Assembly (NCBI GenBank): GCA_016208915.1
Contig: JACQXE010000010.1
Location: 1-61,484, forward strand
Length of the DNA: 61,484 nucleotides
DNA from: Nitrospirota bacterium
GTDB taxonomy: Bacteria; Nitrospirota; Thermodesulfovibrionia; Thermodesulfovibrionales; UBA1546
Reading direction: 5' to 3'
Each line of letters starts with the position of its first letter. Position 1 is the first letter of the stretch. A program made the translations under genes and the position numbers. Of this stretch, positions 18,612 to 25,662 are shown one piece after another. The notes beneath the pieces were generated by a model. That model worked only from the letters and a program-made list of their open reading frames with translations, was not told where the DNA came from and did no database searches.

Positions 18612-19651
18612 TTTGTGTTTAACATCTTTAGTGCTTCTTCATAGACATCATCTACAGTAATATCTTTTATTTTAGGTTTTATGAGACATTTGTGCCCACT
18701 TCCATATGGTCCCCAAATTTCTGGTATTATTCCTCTTCCGACAAGCACTAATGTTTTTGTCCCAACCGATGCGCCAATGTGCATTGCTCCGCTATCGTGA
18801 CATATAAGAAGATTACCTCTCTCAGTAGCAGCTGCAAAATCCATTATGTGCGGCGTCTCATAAAACAGCGCTGAAGAGGTATTTGCAAGTTTTTTTGCAT
18901 TTTCAGAGTCTTGGGGGGCAGATGTAATTATGCATTTTATCGGGTATGCTTTAAGCCGTTTTATCAGTTCCATAAAATTTTCAACAGGCCATGAGGTGTT
19001 TGGTCTGTCATTGCTTATGTTCAAGACAATCAGCTCATTTTCTGTTGAACTTATATTGTTTACATTTAGAAAATTTTTAAAGCTATTTACTGATTTTTGT
19101 GGTATTTCAAATGAAATATCTTTTACAAACCTGTCAGGAGTAATTCCAATATGTTTCAGTAAATTGAGACATCGCTCGACCTGATGCTGAATATTGGGCG
19201 TTTTTTTTACCGGCATGTTATAGAGAAAGTCCAATAAATGATGATTATCTGAGATATAACCAATTCTGTAAGCTGCTCCGCTAAGAAAAGTAGCGGTAGC
19301 AAGATTTGAGGAAAATCCTCCTTTAACAGCTATCGCAATATCAAAATTATTGCCCTTAAAATTTTTTTTGAGATTAAGAATTTTATTTCTATATATACCA
19401 GCGCCTTTTTTATATATCAATAGCTTGTCAATATAGGATGCATTTTTAATAACCTCCACATTTGTCTCTTCAGCAAGCACAGTCAATCTCGCCTCTGGAA
19501 ATTCTTTCCTCAGGGTTTTCAGGAGGGGGATGGTGCATATCATATCGCCTATTCTGTTCATCCTTATAACTAGAATGTCCCTGATATCTTTCTTTGAAAA
19601 GGTCACTGGATGATGGAATGGGTGCAGAATTTTCCAGATTACTTTTTTCAC
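18608..19651 (-). CDS. GT9-family heptosyltransferase
   Basis: The product has ILVIRMNRIGDMICTIPLLKTL (about residues 26-47), NISNDRPNTSWP in place of the usual HPGA-x-W stretch, and CHDSGAMHIGASV at the donor site. The HPGA substitution sets it apart from its neighbours and may mean a different donor sugar. It is one of three consecutive GT9 genes, and each start overlaps the previous stop by four bases. The basic N-terminus (WKILHPFHHP) may serve membrane association. Confidence 0.83.
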   Translation of the reverse strand: MKKVIWKILHPFHHPVTFSKKDIRDILVIRMNRIGDMICTIPLLKTLRKEFPEARLTVLAEETNVEVIKNASYIDKLLIYKKGAGIYRNKILNLKKNFKGNNFDIAIAVKGGFSSNLATATFLSGAAYRIGYISDNHHLLDFLYNMPVKKTPNIQHQVERCLNLLKHIGITPDRFVKDISFEIPQKSVNSFKNFLNVNNISSTENELIVLNISNDRPNTSWPVENFMELIKRLKAYPIKCIITSAPQDSENAKKLANTSSALFYETPHIMDFAAATERGNLLICHDSGAMHIGASVGTKTLVLVGRGIIPEIWGPYGSGHKCLIKPKIKDITVDDVYEEALKMLNTK

Positions 19652-20799
19652 GAAATCTCCGTTCTGCTTTTTCTGACAAGATTATCCTTAAGCCCGAGCA
19701 TTGAAGCTAATGCATCCATAACCTCTTGCTCTGTTATCATCTCTAAACATCTTCTAAGCTCGAACCTGTCGCATACACCAGGACGGCATGGTTTGCAATC
19801 CATTTCTTTGGAGAGAACTACATGATTTTTACCCCACGGTTTCCACGCATCACCGGTCGGACCAAAGAGGGCGATAACCGGCGTTCCGACTGCTGCTGCA
19901 ATGTGCATGGGCGCTGAATCAACGCCAAAAAACACATCAGATATTTCTGATATTGCAGCGAGCTGTTTTATTGTTGTTTTGCCAGAGAGGTCAATGAGGG
20001 ACTGTCCCTGATTTACGGGCTTGTCCGCCTGAGGTGGGCGAGCCGTAGAATCGGGACAGTCCCTTACCAATGATATAATCTTTTTTGCCTTTGCCATCTC
20101 TTTTTTGTCAGGAGATGACGTAACAATTACCTTAATGCCTATATTGAGCAGCCAGCTTATTACCCCTGCCATATTTTTATCTTCCCAGCATTTGAAGAGC
20201 CAGCGAGATGTCGGATGAATATGAACAATTCTATCAGTTTTTTTTATGTAATTTTCAGACAGGATATTTTTTACAAATCTCCTATCATCCTCAGGGATAA
20301 ATATTTTCACATCAAGATTTTCAGTGCTGATGCCGAACTGTTTGACAACATCAAGATTTTGCAGAACCATGTGTTGGCTTCCATCCTTTTGGACAAAGTG
20401 CGTATATAAATATTTTTTCCCTATAAATCCATTTTCCCCTAAATCGTATGTCAATCGATATTGAGCTCCTGATATAAAAGCTGCTATCGCAGCCCTATCT
20501 CCGCTTGTAAGGTCAACAGCCATATCGAACCCCTTCTGCCTTATCGTCCTGAGAAAAGAAAATTCATTTAAATATTTTTTTATCAGGTTCAATTTTTTTA
20601 TGCCCCTGTTAAAAACGATGACATCATCGATCAGGGGATTCCCTGTTAACACTTCTTGTGTTCCTGAATTAACAAGCGCTGCTATGTATGCTTGTGGAAA
20701 ATTTTCCCTCAGTGCCCTAAAGACAGGTACGGTTAAAAGCACATCGCCTATGTGCCTGAATTTTATAACGAGAATTTTTTTTACATTTTTAAAGTTCAT
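19648..20799 (-). CDS. GT9-family LPS heptosyltransferase (WaaQ/RfaQ-like) with in-frame repeat insert
   Basis: The N-terminus KILVIKFRHIGDVLLTVPVF is the typical WaaQ (heptosyltransferase III) start. The donor half has HIHPTSRWLFKCWE and GVDSAPMHIAAAVGTPV, and the end carries the Cys cluster CKPCRPGVC. Between the two halves (about residues 245-270) an unusual Pro/Asp-rich stretch, DCPDSTARPPQADKPVNQGQ, is encoded by an inverted-repeat unit at 19997-20064. It sits in a loop ahead of LIDLSGKTTIKQLAAI, so the enzyme may tolerate it. The start overlaps the upstream GT4 stop by four bases. Confidence 0.88.
   Translation of the reverse strand: MNFKNVKKILVIKFRHIGDVLLTVPVFRALRENFPQAYIAALVNSGTQEVLTGNPLIDDVIVFNRGIKKLNLIKKYLNEFSFLRTIRQKGFDMAVDLTSGDRAAIAAFISGAQYRLTYDLGENGFIGKKYLYTHFVQKDGSQHMVLQNLDVVKQFGISTENLDVKIFIPEDDRRFVKNILSENYIKKTDRIVHIHPTSRWLFKCWEDKNMAGVISWLLNIGIKVIVTSSPDKKEMAKAKKIISLVRDCPDSTARPPQADKPVNQGQSLIDLSGKTTIKQLAAISEISDVFFGVDSAPMHIAAAVGTPVIALFGPTGDAWKPWGKNHVVLSKEMDCKPCRPGVCDRFELRRCLEMITEQEVMDALASMLGLKDNLVRKSRTEIS
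19997..20064 (-). repeat. Palindromic repeat inserted in frame in the WaaQ-like gene
   Basis: AGGGACTGTCCCTGATT at 19997-20013 is answered by AATCGGGACAGTCCCT at 20049-20064. The two arms are near-perfect inverted repeats around a GC-rich core. The unit is in frame and adds about 22 residues that other GT9 enzymes lack. Confidence 0.75.
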
Positions 20800-21962
20800 G
20801 TTTTTGCCTTAAATAGATTTTCATACAGGGATTCAATTTTGTCGAGCATGTTCTCAAATGAATATTTTCTTTCTACAAGGCGTCTTCCTTTTTTGCCGAA
20901 TTCGATTCCAAGTTTAGGGTTTTCATAAAGCTCAATTGTCTTTTCTGCAATCTGGTATGGATTTTTGGGTTCGATGAGAAAACCTGTTTCTCTATTAATA
21001 ACTATCTCCTTTATTGCTCCTGCATCAGAAGCTATTACAGGTTTTTCCATCGCCATAGCCTGAAGTATCGACTGAGGCACACCCTCATTTGCATATGAGG
21101 GGTGGACAATGACATCAAATGATGCAAAAATTTGGGGGGTATCATTTCTGTGTCCGAGCATGAAAATTTTATTCTCGAGTGAAAATTCCGTGATCATTTT
21201 CTTTATGTTTTGCAGTTGAGGCCCATCTCCTGCTATATAGAAAAAGGCATCAGGTATTTTTTTTAATATATACGGCGCTGCCTCGATAAGGTATCTATGT
21301 CCTTTCCAGCTTCTCAAAACAGAGACCATGCCTATCAAAAACCCATCTTTAATTCCCCCTTGCCCCCCTTTAGTAAAGGGGGGCAAGGGGGAATTGTCAG
21401 AGGGTATGGGGAGATTTTTTAAGTAAAACGCTGGTTTAACCTTTGCCGGATTAAAAACTTCTGTGTCCACACCTGTGGGTATGGAAAATATCTTTGAACT
21501 ATCAAATTTGTTATCGTCTATCATCCTCTGTCGTATCTCTTCTCCTGTGGTAATCACAACATCAGGAAGTGTGTTATATAGAAGCCTGCTTAAGGGATTT
21601 TTAGCGATGGGCGTTGAGAGATGTCGTGTCCTCAGGATGAGCGGTTTTAATCTCGAGATCCTTGCAGCGATTGTGGCTACCCAACTATCAGAAGAGCTAT
21701 GCGTATTTATAATATCTATTCTCTTTCCTTTGATCAATGCAGCAATCTTTAAGAAATCTAAAAGATTTTTTTTCTTAAGTAAAAGAGGAAAAACAGCGAT
21801 GCCAGCATTATTGGCTCTACTGAAGATATTGCTCTCTTCAGGCGCTGCGATGTAGACCTTATGCCCTCTTCTTAACATGCCGAGGGACTCATTTATTATG
21901 CGAATCTCCTGTCCGCCCCAGCCGAGGGATGATTCAGTATGCAAGATGTTAAGTGGTTTCAT
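20796..21962 (-). CDS. GT4-family glycosyltransferase with in-frame palindromic insert
   Basis: First gene of the minus-strand glycan operon. The GT-B enzyme begins ILHTESSLGWGGQEIRII, a typical GT4 acceptor-domain start. It has AGDGPQL and the donor motif HPSYANEGVPQSILQAMAMEKPVIASDAGA with the conserved second Glu replaced by Gln-Ser-Ile, as in some GT4 members. At about residues 190-204 the sequence SPLPPFTKGGQGG is encoded by a perfect 21-bp-arm palindrome (21351-21395). It lies between the two Rossmann halves, at a linker. The stop overlaps the next start by four bases. Confidence 0.87.
   Translation of the reverse strand: MKPLNILHTESSLGWGGQEIRIINESLGMLRRGHKVYIAAPEESNIFSRANNAGIAVFPLLLKKKNLLDFLKIAALIKGKRIDIINTHSSSDSWVATIAARISRLKPLILRTRHLSTPIAKNPLSRLLYNTLPDVVITTGEEIRQRMIDDNKFDSSKIFSIPTGVDTEVFNPAKVKPAFYLKNLPIPSDNSPLPPFTKGGQGGIKDGFLIGMVSVLRSWKGHRYLIEAAPYILKKIPDAFFYIAGDGPQLQNIKKMITEFSLENKIFMLGHRNDTPQIFASFDVIVHPSYANEGVPQSILQAMAMEKPVIASDAGAIKEIVINRETGFLIEPKNPYQIAEKTIELYENPKLGIEFGKKGRRLVERKYSFENMLDKIESLYENLFKAKT
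21351..21395 (-). repeat. C/G-rich palindrome (21-bp perfect arms) inside a GT4 gene
   Basis: Arms 21351-21371 and 21375-21395 are exact reverse complements with a three-base AGT loop. Read on the coding strand it gives NSPLPPFTKGGQGGI. The same peptide type (PPLSKGGRWGG) is found in the prepilin genes at 30.4-31.8 kb. Confidence 0.9.
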
Positions 21963-22040
21963 CGAAGTTCTAAGACAGTTTTAATTATAACTTTTTTCCC
22001 TGAAAAAATGCTCGGTTTACAATAAAATACCAATGACTGC

Positions 22041-22071
22041 TTGACTTTTTCGGCAAAAATGGTGTTAAATA
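22041..22071 (+). promoter_or_regulatory. Possible sigma-70 promoter of rplU-rpmA
   Basis: TTGACT at 22041-22046 is followed after 18-19 bases by TTAAAT/TAAATA (22065-22071). The spacing is slightly long. It lies in the divergent gap between the minus-strand glycan operon and rplU. Confidence 0.4.
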
Positions 22072-22094
22072 AAAAAACTCGGAGGGAATAAAGT

Positions 22095-22412
22095 ATGTAT
22101 GCGATAATAGAAACAGGTGGAAAACAGTACAGGGTTTCTTCAGGCGACAGTCTGAATATAGAAAAGCTTTCAGCTGATCCGGGAGCTACAATAACATTGG
22201 ATAAAGTTCTCGCAATAATCAAAGATGGCAATACCATAGCCGGAACCCCTTATGTTAAGGGGGCAGAGGTCAGCGCTGATGTAGTAGGTTCTTTTAAGGG
22301 TGAAAAGGTTATAATTCATAAACAGAGGCCGAGAAAGGTTTACAGGAAGACCAACGGCCACAGACAGCAGTTTACAACCTTAAAGATCAAAGACATAGTA
22401 TACGGAGGATAA
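22095..22412 (+). CDS. rplU: 50S ribosomal protein L21
   Basis: The 105-residue product has the whole L21 fold: [18 protein letters not shown] at the start and the C-terminal signature [20 protein letters not shown], which contacts 23S rRNA. Length is normal. GGAGG at 22081-22085 supports ATG 22095. It is followed seven bases later by rpmA, the usual bacterial pairing. Confidence 0.98.
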   Translation: MYAIIETGGKQYRVSSGDSLNIEKLSADPGATITLDKVLAIIKDGNTIAGTPYVKGAEVSADVVGSFKGEKVIIHKQRPRKVYRKTNGHRQQFTTLKIKDIVYGG

Positions 22413-22419
22413 TAATAAG

Positions 22420-22695
22420 ATGGCACATAAAAAAGGCGTAGGAAGTTCAAGGAATGGGCGTGACAGCCAGGCGCAGCGACTTGGTGTTAAGATATTTGGT
22501 GGTCAGTCGGTTCGTGCAGGTAATATTATTGTAAGGCAGAGAGGGACAAAATTTCATCCTGGTATGAATGTCGGAAAAGGTTCTGATGACACGCTTTTTG
22601 CCAAGATCGATGGAACAGTTGCTTTTGAGAGGAAGGACCGTTCTACTCTTAAGATAAACGTTTATCCGATAGCAGAAACCATAGCAACAACTTAG
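22420..22695 (+). CDS. rpmA: 50S ribosomal protein L27
   Basis: The product starts [20 protein letters not shown] and contains [22 protein letters not shown], the standard L27 sequence; its N-terminal tail reaches toward the peptidyl-transferase centre. There is no Firmicutes-type N-terminal cleavage extension. The 91-residue length is normal. No obgE follows. Instead the DNA continues with an inverted repeat and a convergent transporter gene. Confidence 0.98.
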   Translation: MAHKKGVGSSRNGRDSQAQRLGVKIFGGQSVRAGNIIVRQRGTKFHPGMNVGKGSDDTLFAKIDGTVAFERKDRSTLKINVYPIAETIATT

Positions 22696-22714
22696 AATCA
22701 AGATTTTCTTATTT

Positions 22715-22792
22715 CTGTCATTCCGTGCTTGACACGGAATCCAGTAGTTTTAATTTCGAAAATGTGGATTCCCGCTTTCGCGGGAATGACAG
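22715..22792. repeat. Dispersed GTCATTCC palindromic repeat, copy A
   Basis: CTGTCATTCC at 22715 is answered by GGAATGACAG ending at 22792. Two inner hairpins (CCGTGCTTGACACGG and CCCGCTTTCGCGGG) lie between. It separates rpmA from the convergent transporter gene and may act as an mRNA end structure. Related units occur at 23.8, 25.5, 30.5 and 31.8 kb. Confidence 0.85.
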
Positions 22793-22810
22793 TTGCAAGC
22801 ATTTTTGTAC

Positions 22811-23692
22811 TCATGAAGCTGTTACTATAATCACAAAACCTATAAGCATAATAATCGCTCCCAAAAGTCTTTCTCTTATATTTTCTTCCCGAAAGAGAAA
22901 ATAACCGTAGAGTATCCCTATAATCAGGCTTAGTCTTTTTACCGAAACCATATAAGCAACTTTCGTCAGCTTCATTCCGAGCATGTGGGTTGCAGCCATG
23001 AGACCATACAAGATTCCCGGAAGAATCAGATATCTTAACTGCATTTCACTCATAAAACTCTTTAGCTCATATCTGCCCATCCATAGGGCTATTGGTGCAA
23101 AAAAGACAGTGAGAGCTGTAAAATAGGTTATAGCAAAAAACAGCGGAGAAGAATGTTCTATCGCTATTTTTCCAAATGACGCCGTAATACTATAAAGCAA
23201 GGCTACACCTATCATAAAAAGAGAACCTTTTTCTCTTGTTATTGCCTTAAAAGGCTCGAAGATGCCTTTTTTTATCTCGCTGAGATTCAGTATATAACTT
23301 CCCGATGCAATCAGAAATATTCCTGTTCCTCCCCAGAGAGATACCGTTTCTCCAACGATGAAATAAGAGGCAAAGATAAGGACGATGGGAGTAAGCGCAA
23401 GGAATGGAAGCGTGAGGCTGAGCGGAGAGACCTTCAATGCCTTGATATACAGGACAATTGTTATTATTTCAATTGGCAGCGCAATAAAAAATGCCCTGTA
23501 AAATTCTTTGTCCAATTGCGGTATTGGAATGAAGAACCAGACGATAAGGAGCAGAGGAAGCGAAAAGACAAGCCTGAACCATGCCACAAGATATTCATTG
23601 CTGTTTTGCAAAGCCCTTTTTGTGAGGGCATCGCTCGTTGCAAGTGTAAAGGCTGATATTAGAGCAAATACTATCCAAATATAAGACATCAA
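22811..23692 (-). CDS. DMT-superfamily (EamA) transporter
   Basis: The 293-residue inner-membrane protein has ten hydrophobic segments in two five-helix halves. Each half starts with the EamA pattern (…FALISAFTLATSDALTKRAL… and …GVALLYSITASFGKIAIEHS…). The last helices carry the typical GILYGYFLFREENIRERLLGA. Members export amino acids, nucleosides or other metabolites; the substrate is not predictable. The start MMSY could be at 23692 or 23689. It converges on rpmA across repeat copy A. Confidence 0.85.
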   Translation of the reverse strand: MMSYIWIVFALISAFTLATSDALTKRALQNSNEYLVAWFRLVFSLPLLLIVWFFIPIPQLDKEFYRAFFIALPIEIITIVLYIKALKVSPLSLTLPFLALTPIVLIFASYFIVGETVSLWGGTGIFLIASGSYILNLSEIKKGIFEPFKAITREKGSLFMIGVALLYSITASFGKIAIEHSSPLFFAITYFTALTVFFAPIALWMGRYELKSFMSEMQLRYLILPGILYGLMAATHMLGMKLTKVAYMVSVKRLSLIIGILYGYFLFREENIRERLLGAIIMLIGFVIIVTAS

Positions 23693-23730
23693 CTATTTTA
23701 TCTTAGATAATATAAAAATAGAACAAATAT

Positions 23731-23961
23731 AGACAGGATATAGTATTTTAGCTCATTCCCTGCCTGCCGGCAGGCAGGTCGGTCGTTACGACCTGCGAGT
23801 GTCATTCCTGCGAAAGCAGGAATCCAGAAAACTAAAACACTGGATTCTCGCCTCGGCGAGTCGCTGGGGTGACCGTGTCAAGCCTGCCTGACCGGTAGGC
23901 AGGCACGGAATGACAGAAAAAGATCGGCAAAATAATGCCGCTAAAATACTATATCCTGTCT
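23731..23961. mobile_element. MITE-like element with 22-bp perfect terminal inverted repeats
   Basis: Bases 23731-23752 and 23940-23961 are exact reverse complements (starting AGACAGGATATAGT and ending ATATCCTGTCT). The 187 bp between them hold nested palindromes: GCCTGCCGGCAGGC, a CCTGCGAAAGCAGG hairpin, and CTGCCTGACCGGTAGGCAG. There is no open reading frame. A 76-bp part (23800-23875) recurs in inverse orientation at 25517-25592. No clear target duplication is seen. It may be a non-autonomous transposon or a composite extragenic palindrome. Confidence 0.7.
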
Positions 23962-23985
23962 AATGTCTTGTGATAGAATACTGTC

Positions 23986-24282
23986 ATGAAGCAATTGCTT
24001 TTTGCTCCCATCTTTTTCTTTCTCATTTCAGCATGCGATCAGCCCAAAAACCCTGTGGCTGAATATGGTGATGCCATGATTAATTCATACCAGAAAGGAA
24101 AACAGGCAGGAGAGACAGGGAATCTTGATGCAGTCAAAAAAGCAGTTCAGGCATATCATGCAGCAAATGACAAATACCCTCAATCGCTCGAGGAGATAAA
24201 AGGCATGATCGGTTCTGAGATGGATATATCGAAGTATGATTATGATCCGCAGACAGGGGAGGTTAGGCTTAAGAACAAGTAA
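23986..24282 (+). CDS. Small lipoprotein with a GspG-like C-terminal domain
   Basis: The 98-residue product begins with a lipoprotein signal: a short basic start, a hydrophobic run and the lipobox ISAC with Cys17. It should be lipid-anchored at the periplasmic face. The mature part (NLDAVKKAVQAYHAANDKYP, QSLEEIKG, YDYDPQTGEV) resembles the region after the helix in type II secretion pseudopilin GspG. Here that unit has a lipid anchor instead of a pilin helix. Function is unknown. Its ATG lies 24 bases after the MITE-like element. Confidence 0.7.
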   Translation: MKQLLFAPIFFFLISACDQPKNPVAEYGDAMINSYQKGKQAGETGNLDAVKKAVQAYHAANDKYPQSLEEIKGMIGSEMDISKYDYDPQTGEVRLKNK

Positions 24283-24315
24283 GTCAGATATTTGTGCATC
24301 TTCAAATGTAAAAAG

Positions 24316-24363
24316 TTGACATCGGGATCATGATATGATATATAATATATATCATATCATGAT
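24316..24363 (+). promoter_or_regulatory. Promoter overlapped by a perfect 17-bp-arm palindrome (operator)
   Basis: TTGACA at 24316-24321 and TATAAT at 24341-24346 form a sigma-70 promoter with a long 19-bp spacer. The palindrome has arms 24327-24343 and 24347-24363 (ATCATGATATGATATAT and its exact complement) around AAT. It covers the -10 and most of the spacer, so a bound dimer would block transcription. The next gene encodes a ribbon-helix-helix protein, which makes autoregulation likely (inference). Confidence 0.7.
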
Positions 24364-24382
24364 ATATTTGTAGGAGGCGGCT

Positions 24383-24652
24383 ATGGGAAAAGTTGCAGCC
24401 CTTGTTTATCTTGAGCCTATGCAGAAAAAGGCATTGCAACAGAGGTCTGCAAAAAGTGGGACATCAGTTGCAGAAGAAATACGGAGCGCTGTGGACATCT
24501 ACCTGCACGGTAAAGTAACAGCGGATGAACTAAAGGCATTAGACATTGCCTCTCAAAGAGCAGAGGTTTCTATCAAAAGGATGATAACTCAGATTAAGGA
24601 GATTAATAAACGTGTAGATAGGTTTCTTTTGCAGAGGGAGAAACAACAGTGA
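24383..24652 (+). CDS. Ribbon-helix-helix protein with coiled-coil tail
   Basis: The 89-residue product starts GKVAALVYLEPMQKKALQQR and SGTSVAEEIRSAVDIYL, the beta-strand plus two-helix layout of CopG/Arc-like DNA-binding dimers (residues 3-40). The second half (50-86) is a charged helix (VSIKRMITQIKEINKRVDRF). AGGAGG at 24373-24378 supports the ATG. The stop overlaps the next GTG by four bases (GTGA). It could be an antitoxin or local repressor acting on the palindrome just upstream. No known toxin is next to it. Confidence 0.72.
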   Translation: MGKVAALVYLEPMQKKALQQRSAKSGTSVAEEIRSAVDIYLHGKVTADELKALDIASQRAEVSIKRMITQIKEINKRVDRFLLQREKQQ

Positions 24653-24834
24653 GTATCCTTGAGAATGTCCTGAACAGACTGGAAAAGTTTGTAGTACTTG
24701 AGAAAGAGGTTGAGCACCTTGCCCGCTCTGTTTCAAAACTACTGGACGTTATAGAAAACCATGAGAAAAGGCTGACAAAAATAGAGTCCAAGTTTGAGGT
24801 ATACGAAAGTCTTGGAAGGAAAAAGATTGAGTGA
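24649..24834 (+). CDS. Short coiled-coil protein of unknown function
   Basis: The 61-residue product is almost entirely one predicted helix with heptad-spaced Leu/Val/Ile (ILENVLNRLEKFVVLEKEVE, LARSVSKLLDVIENHE). There is no signal peptide or membrane segment. GTG 24649 overlaps the stop of the ribbon-helix-helix gene, so the two are translationally coupled. A role as partner of that protein, through its helical tail, is a reasonable guess. No family was recognised. Confidence 0.6.
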   Translation: MSILENVLNRLEKFVVLEKEVEHLARSVSKLLDVIENHEKRLTKIESKFEVYESLGRKKIE

Positions 24835-24867
24835 GAAAGCAACGCAAGAAACTCAAGGCAATTGAGT

Positions 24868-25404
24868 TTAAAAAGACAATAGTTCTTTTATCTTTACTGT
24901 GAGATTTCCAATTAAGAAAAGCTCTTCATCAAAAGTATATAAGAGAGCTTCCTTTTTCCCTTGTTGGTAAAGGCTTACTGTTTGTGTCAGAGGGTTTATA
25001 AGGATTATCCTTTCAACCCCAATTGAGAGATAATCCTTTACCTTATCCATAATCTCCCATGCCGCATTGCTTTCAGAGATTATCTCTATTATCAAATCAG
25101 GAGCAATTTCAAGCATACCCTTTGGTCTTTGAGGCGATTTTTCTTTGCTTATATAAACAACATCAGCAGCCCTTAGTCGTAAGGGTTTTTTGGCTATCAG
25201 GATGCCAATCTCTCCGACCGCGGCATATCCTTTGTCTTTAAAATGCCTTGTCAATATCTCATAAAACTTTCCTTCAAAATGCCCGTGTTCAAAACCTGTA
25301 GGTGTTATGTCGCGCCTTTCTCCATCTATAATTTCATAGTTTCCCTCTGGGAGATGGGGAATATCCTTATATGTAAGGATTTGCTTTTCAGTTAATGTTT
25401 TCAT
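24868..25404 (-). CDS. Uma2-family (DUF820) nuclease-like protein
   Basis: The 178-residue product follows the Uma2 pattern. It starts TYKDIPHLPEGNYEIIDGER, then HGHFEGKFYEILTRHFK. It has the PD-(D/E)XK-like core RAADVVYISKE…APDLIIEIISESN with Asp, Glu and the following Lys of DKVKDYLSIGV, and then ILINPLTQTVSLYQ. Members are often found in multiple copies near mobile DNA. Enzyme activity is predicted from the fold rather than well shown. It converges on the coiled-coil gene. Confidence 0.85.
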   Translation of the reverse strand: MKTLTEKQILTYKDIPHLPEGNYEIIDGERRDITPTGFEHGHFEGKFYEILTRHFKDKGYAAVGEIGILIAKKPLRLRAADVVYISKEKSPQRPKGMLEIAPDLIIEIISESNAAWEIMDKVKDYLSIGVERIILINPLTQTVSLYQQGKKEALLYTFDEELFLIGNLTVKIKELLSF

Positions 25405-25469
25405 AAAAATAGCTTAATGCAATGATAAAGTGAAGTCAAATTATTTTTCTAAAGTGATTTTTCCTATTT

Positions 25470-25592
25470 CTGTCATTCCGCACTTGCCTGCCCTCGAAGT
25501 CCTTAATCGGGGGATGCGGTCACCCCAGCGACTCGCCGAGGCGAGAATCCAGTGTTTTAGTTTTCTGGATTCCTGCTTTCGCAGGAATGACA
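25470..25592. repeat. Dispersed GTCATTCC palindromic repeat, copy C
   Basis: CTGTCATTCCG at 25470 is answered by GGAATGACA ending at 25592. Bases 25517-25592 are identical, in inverse orientation, to 23800-23875 in the MITE-like element. It fills the gap between the Uma2 gene and the end of the pilin operon. No gene is seen in it. Confidence 0.85.
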
Positions 25593-25662
25593 ACATGACG
25601 GCTAAATTATTTTAAGAAACCCCGCCGTCTCTGCAGCGGGGAGGTTCATTTGAATAAGACTT

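Noticed and set aside
21351-21395. The strong palindrome as a transcription terminator
   Set aside because: It lies in frame inside an intact glycosyltransferase gene and has no T-run after the stem on the coding strand.
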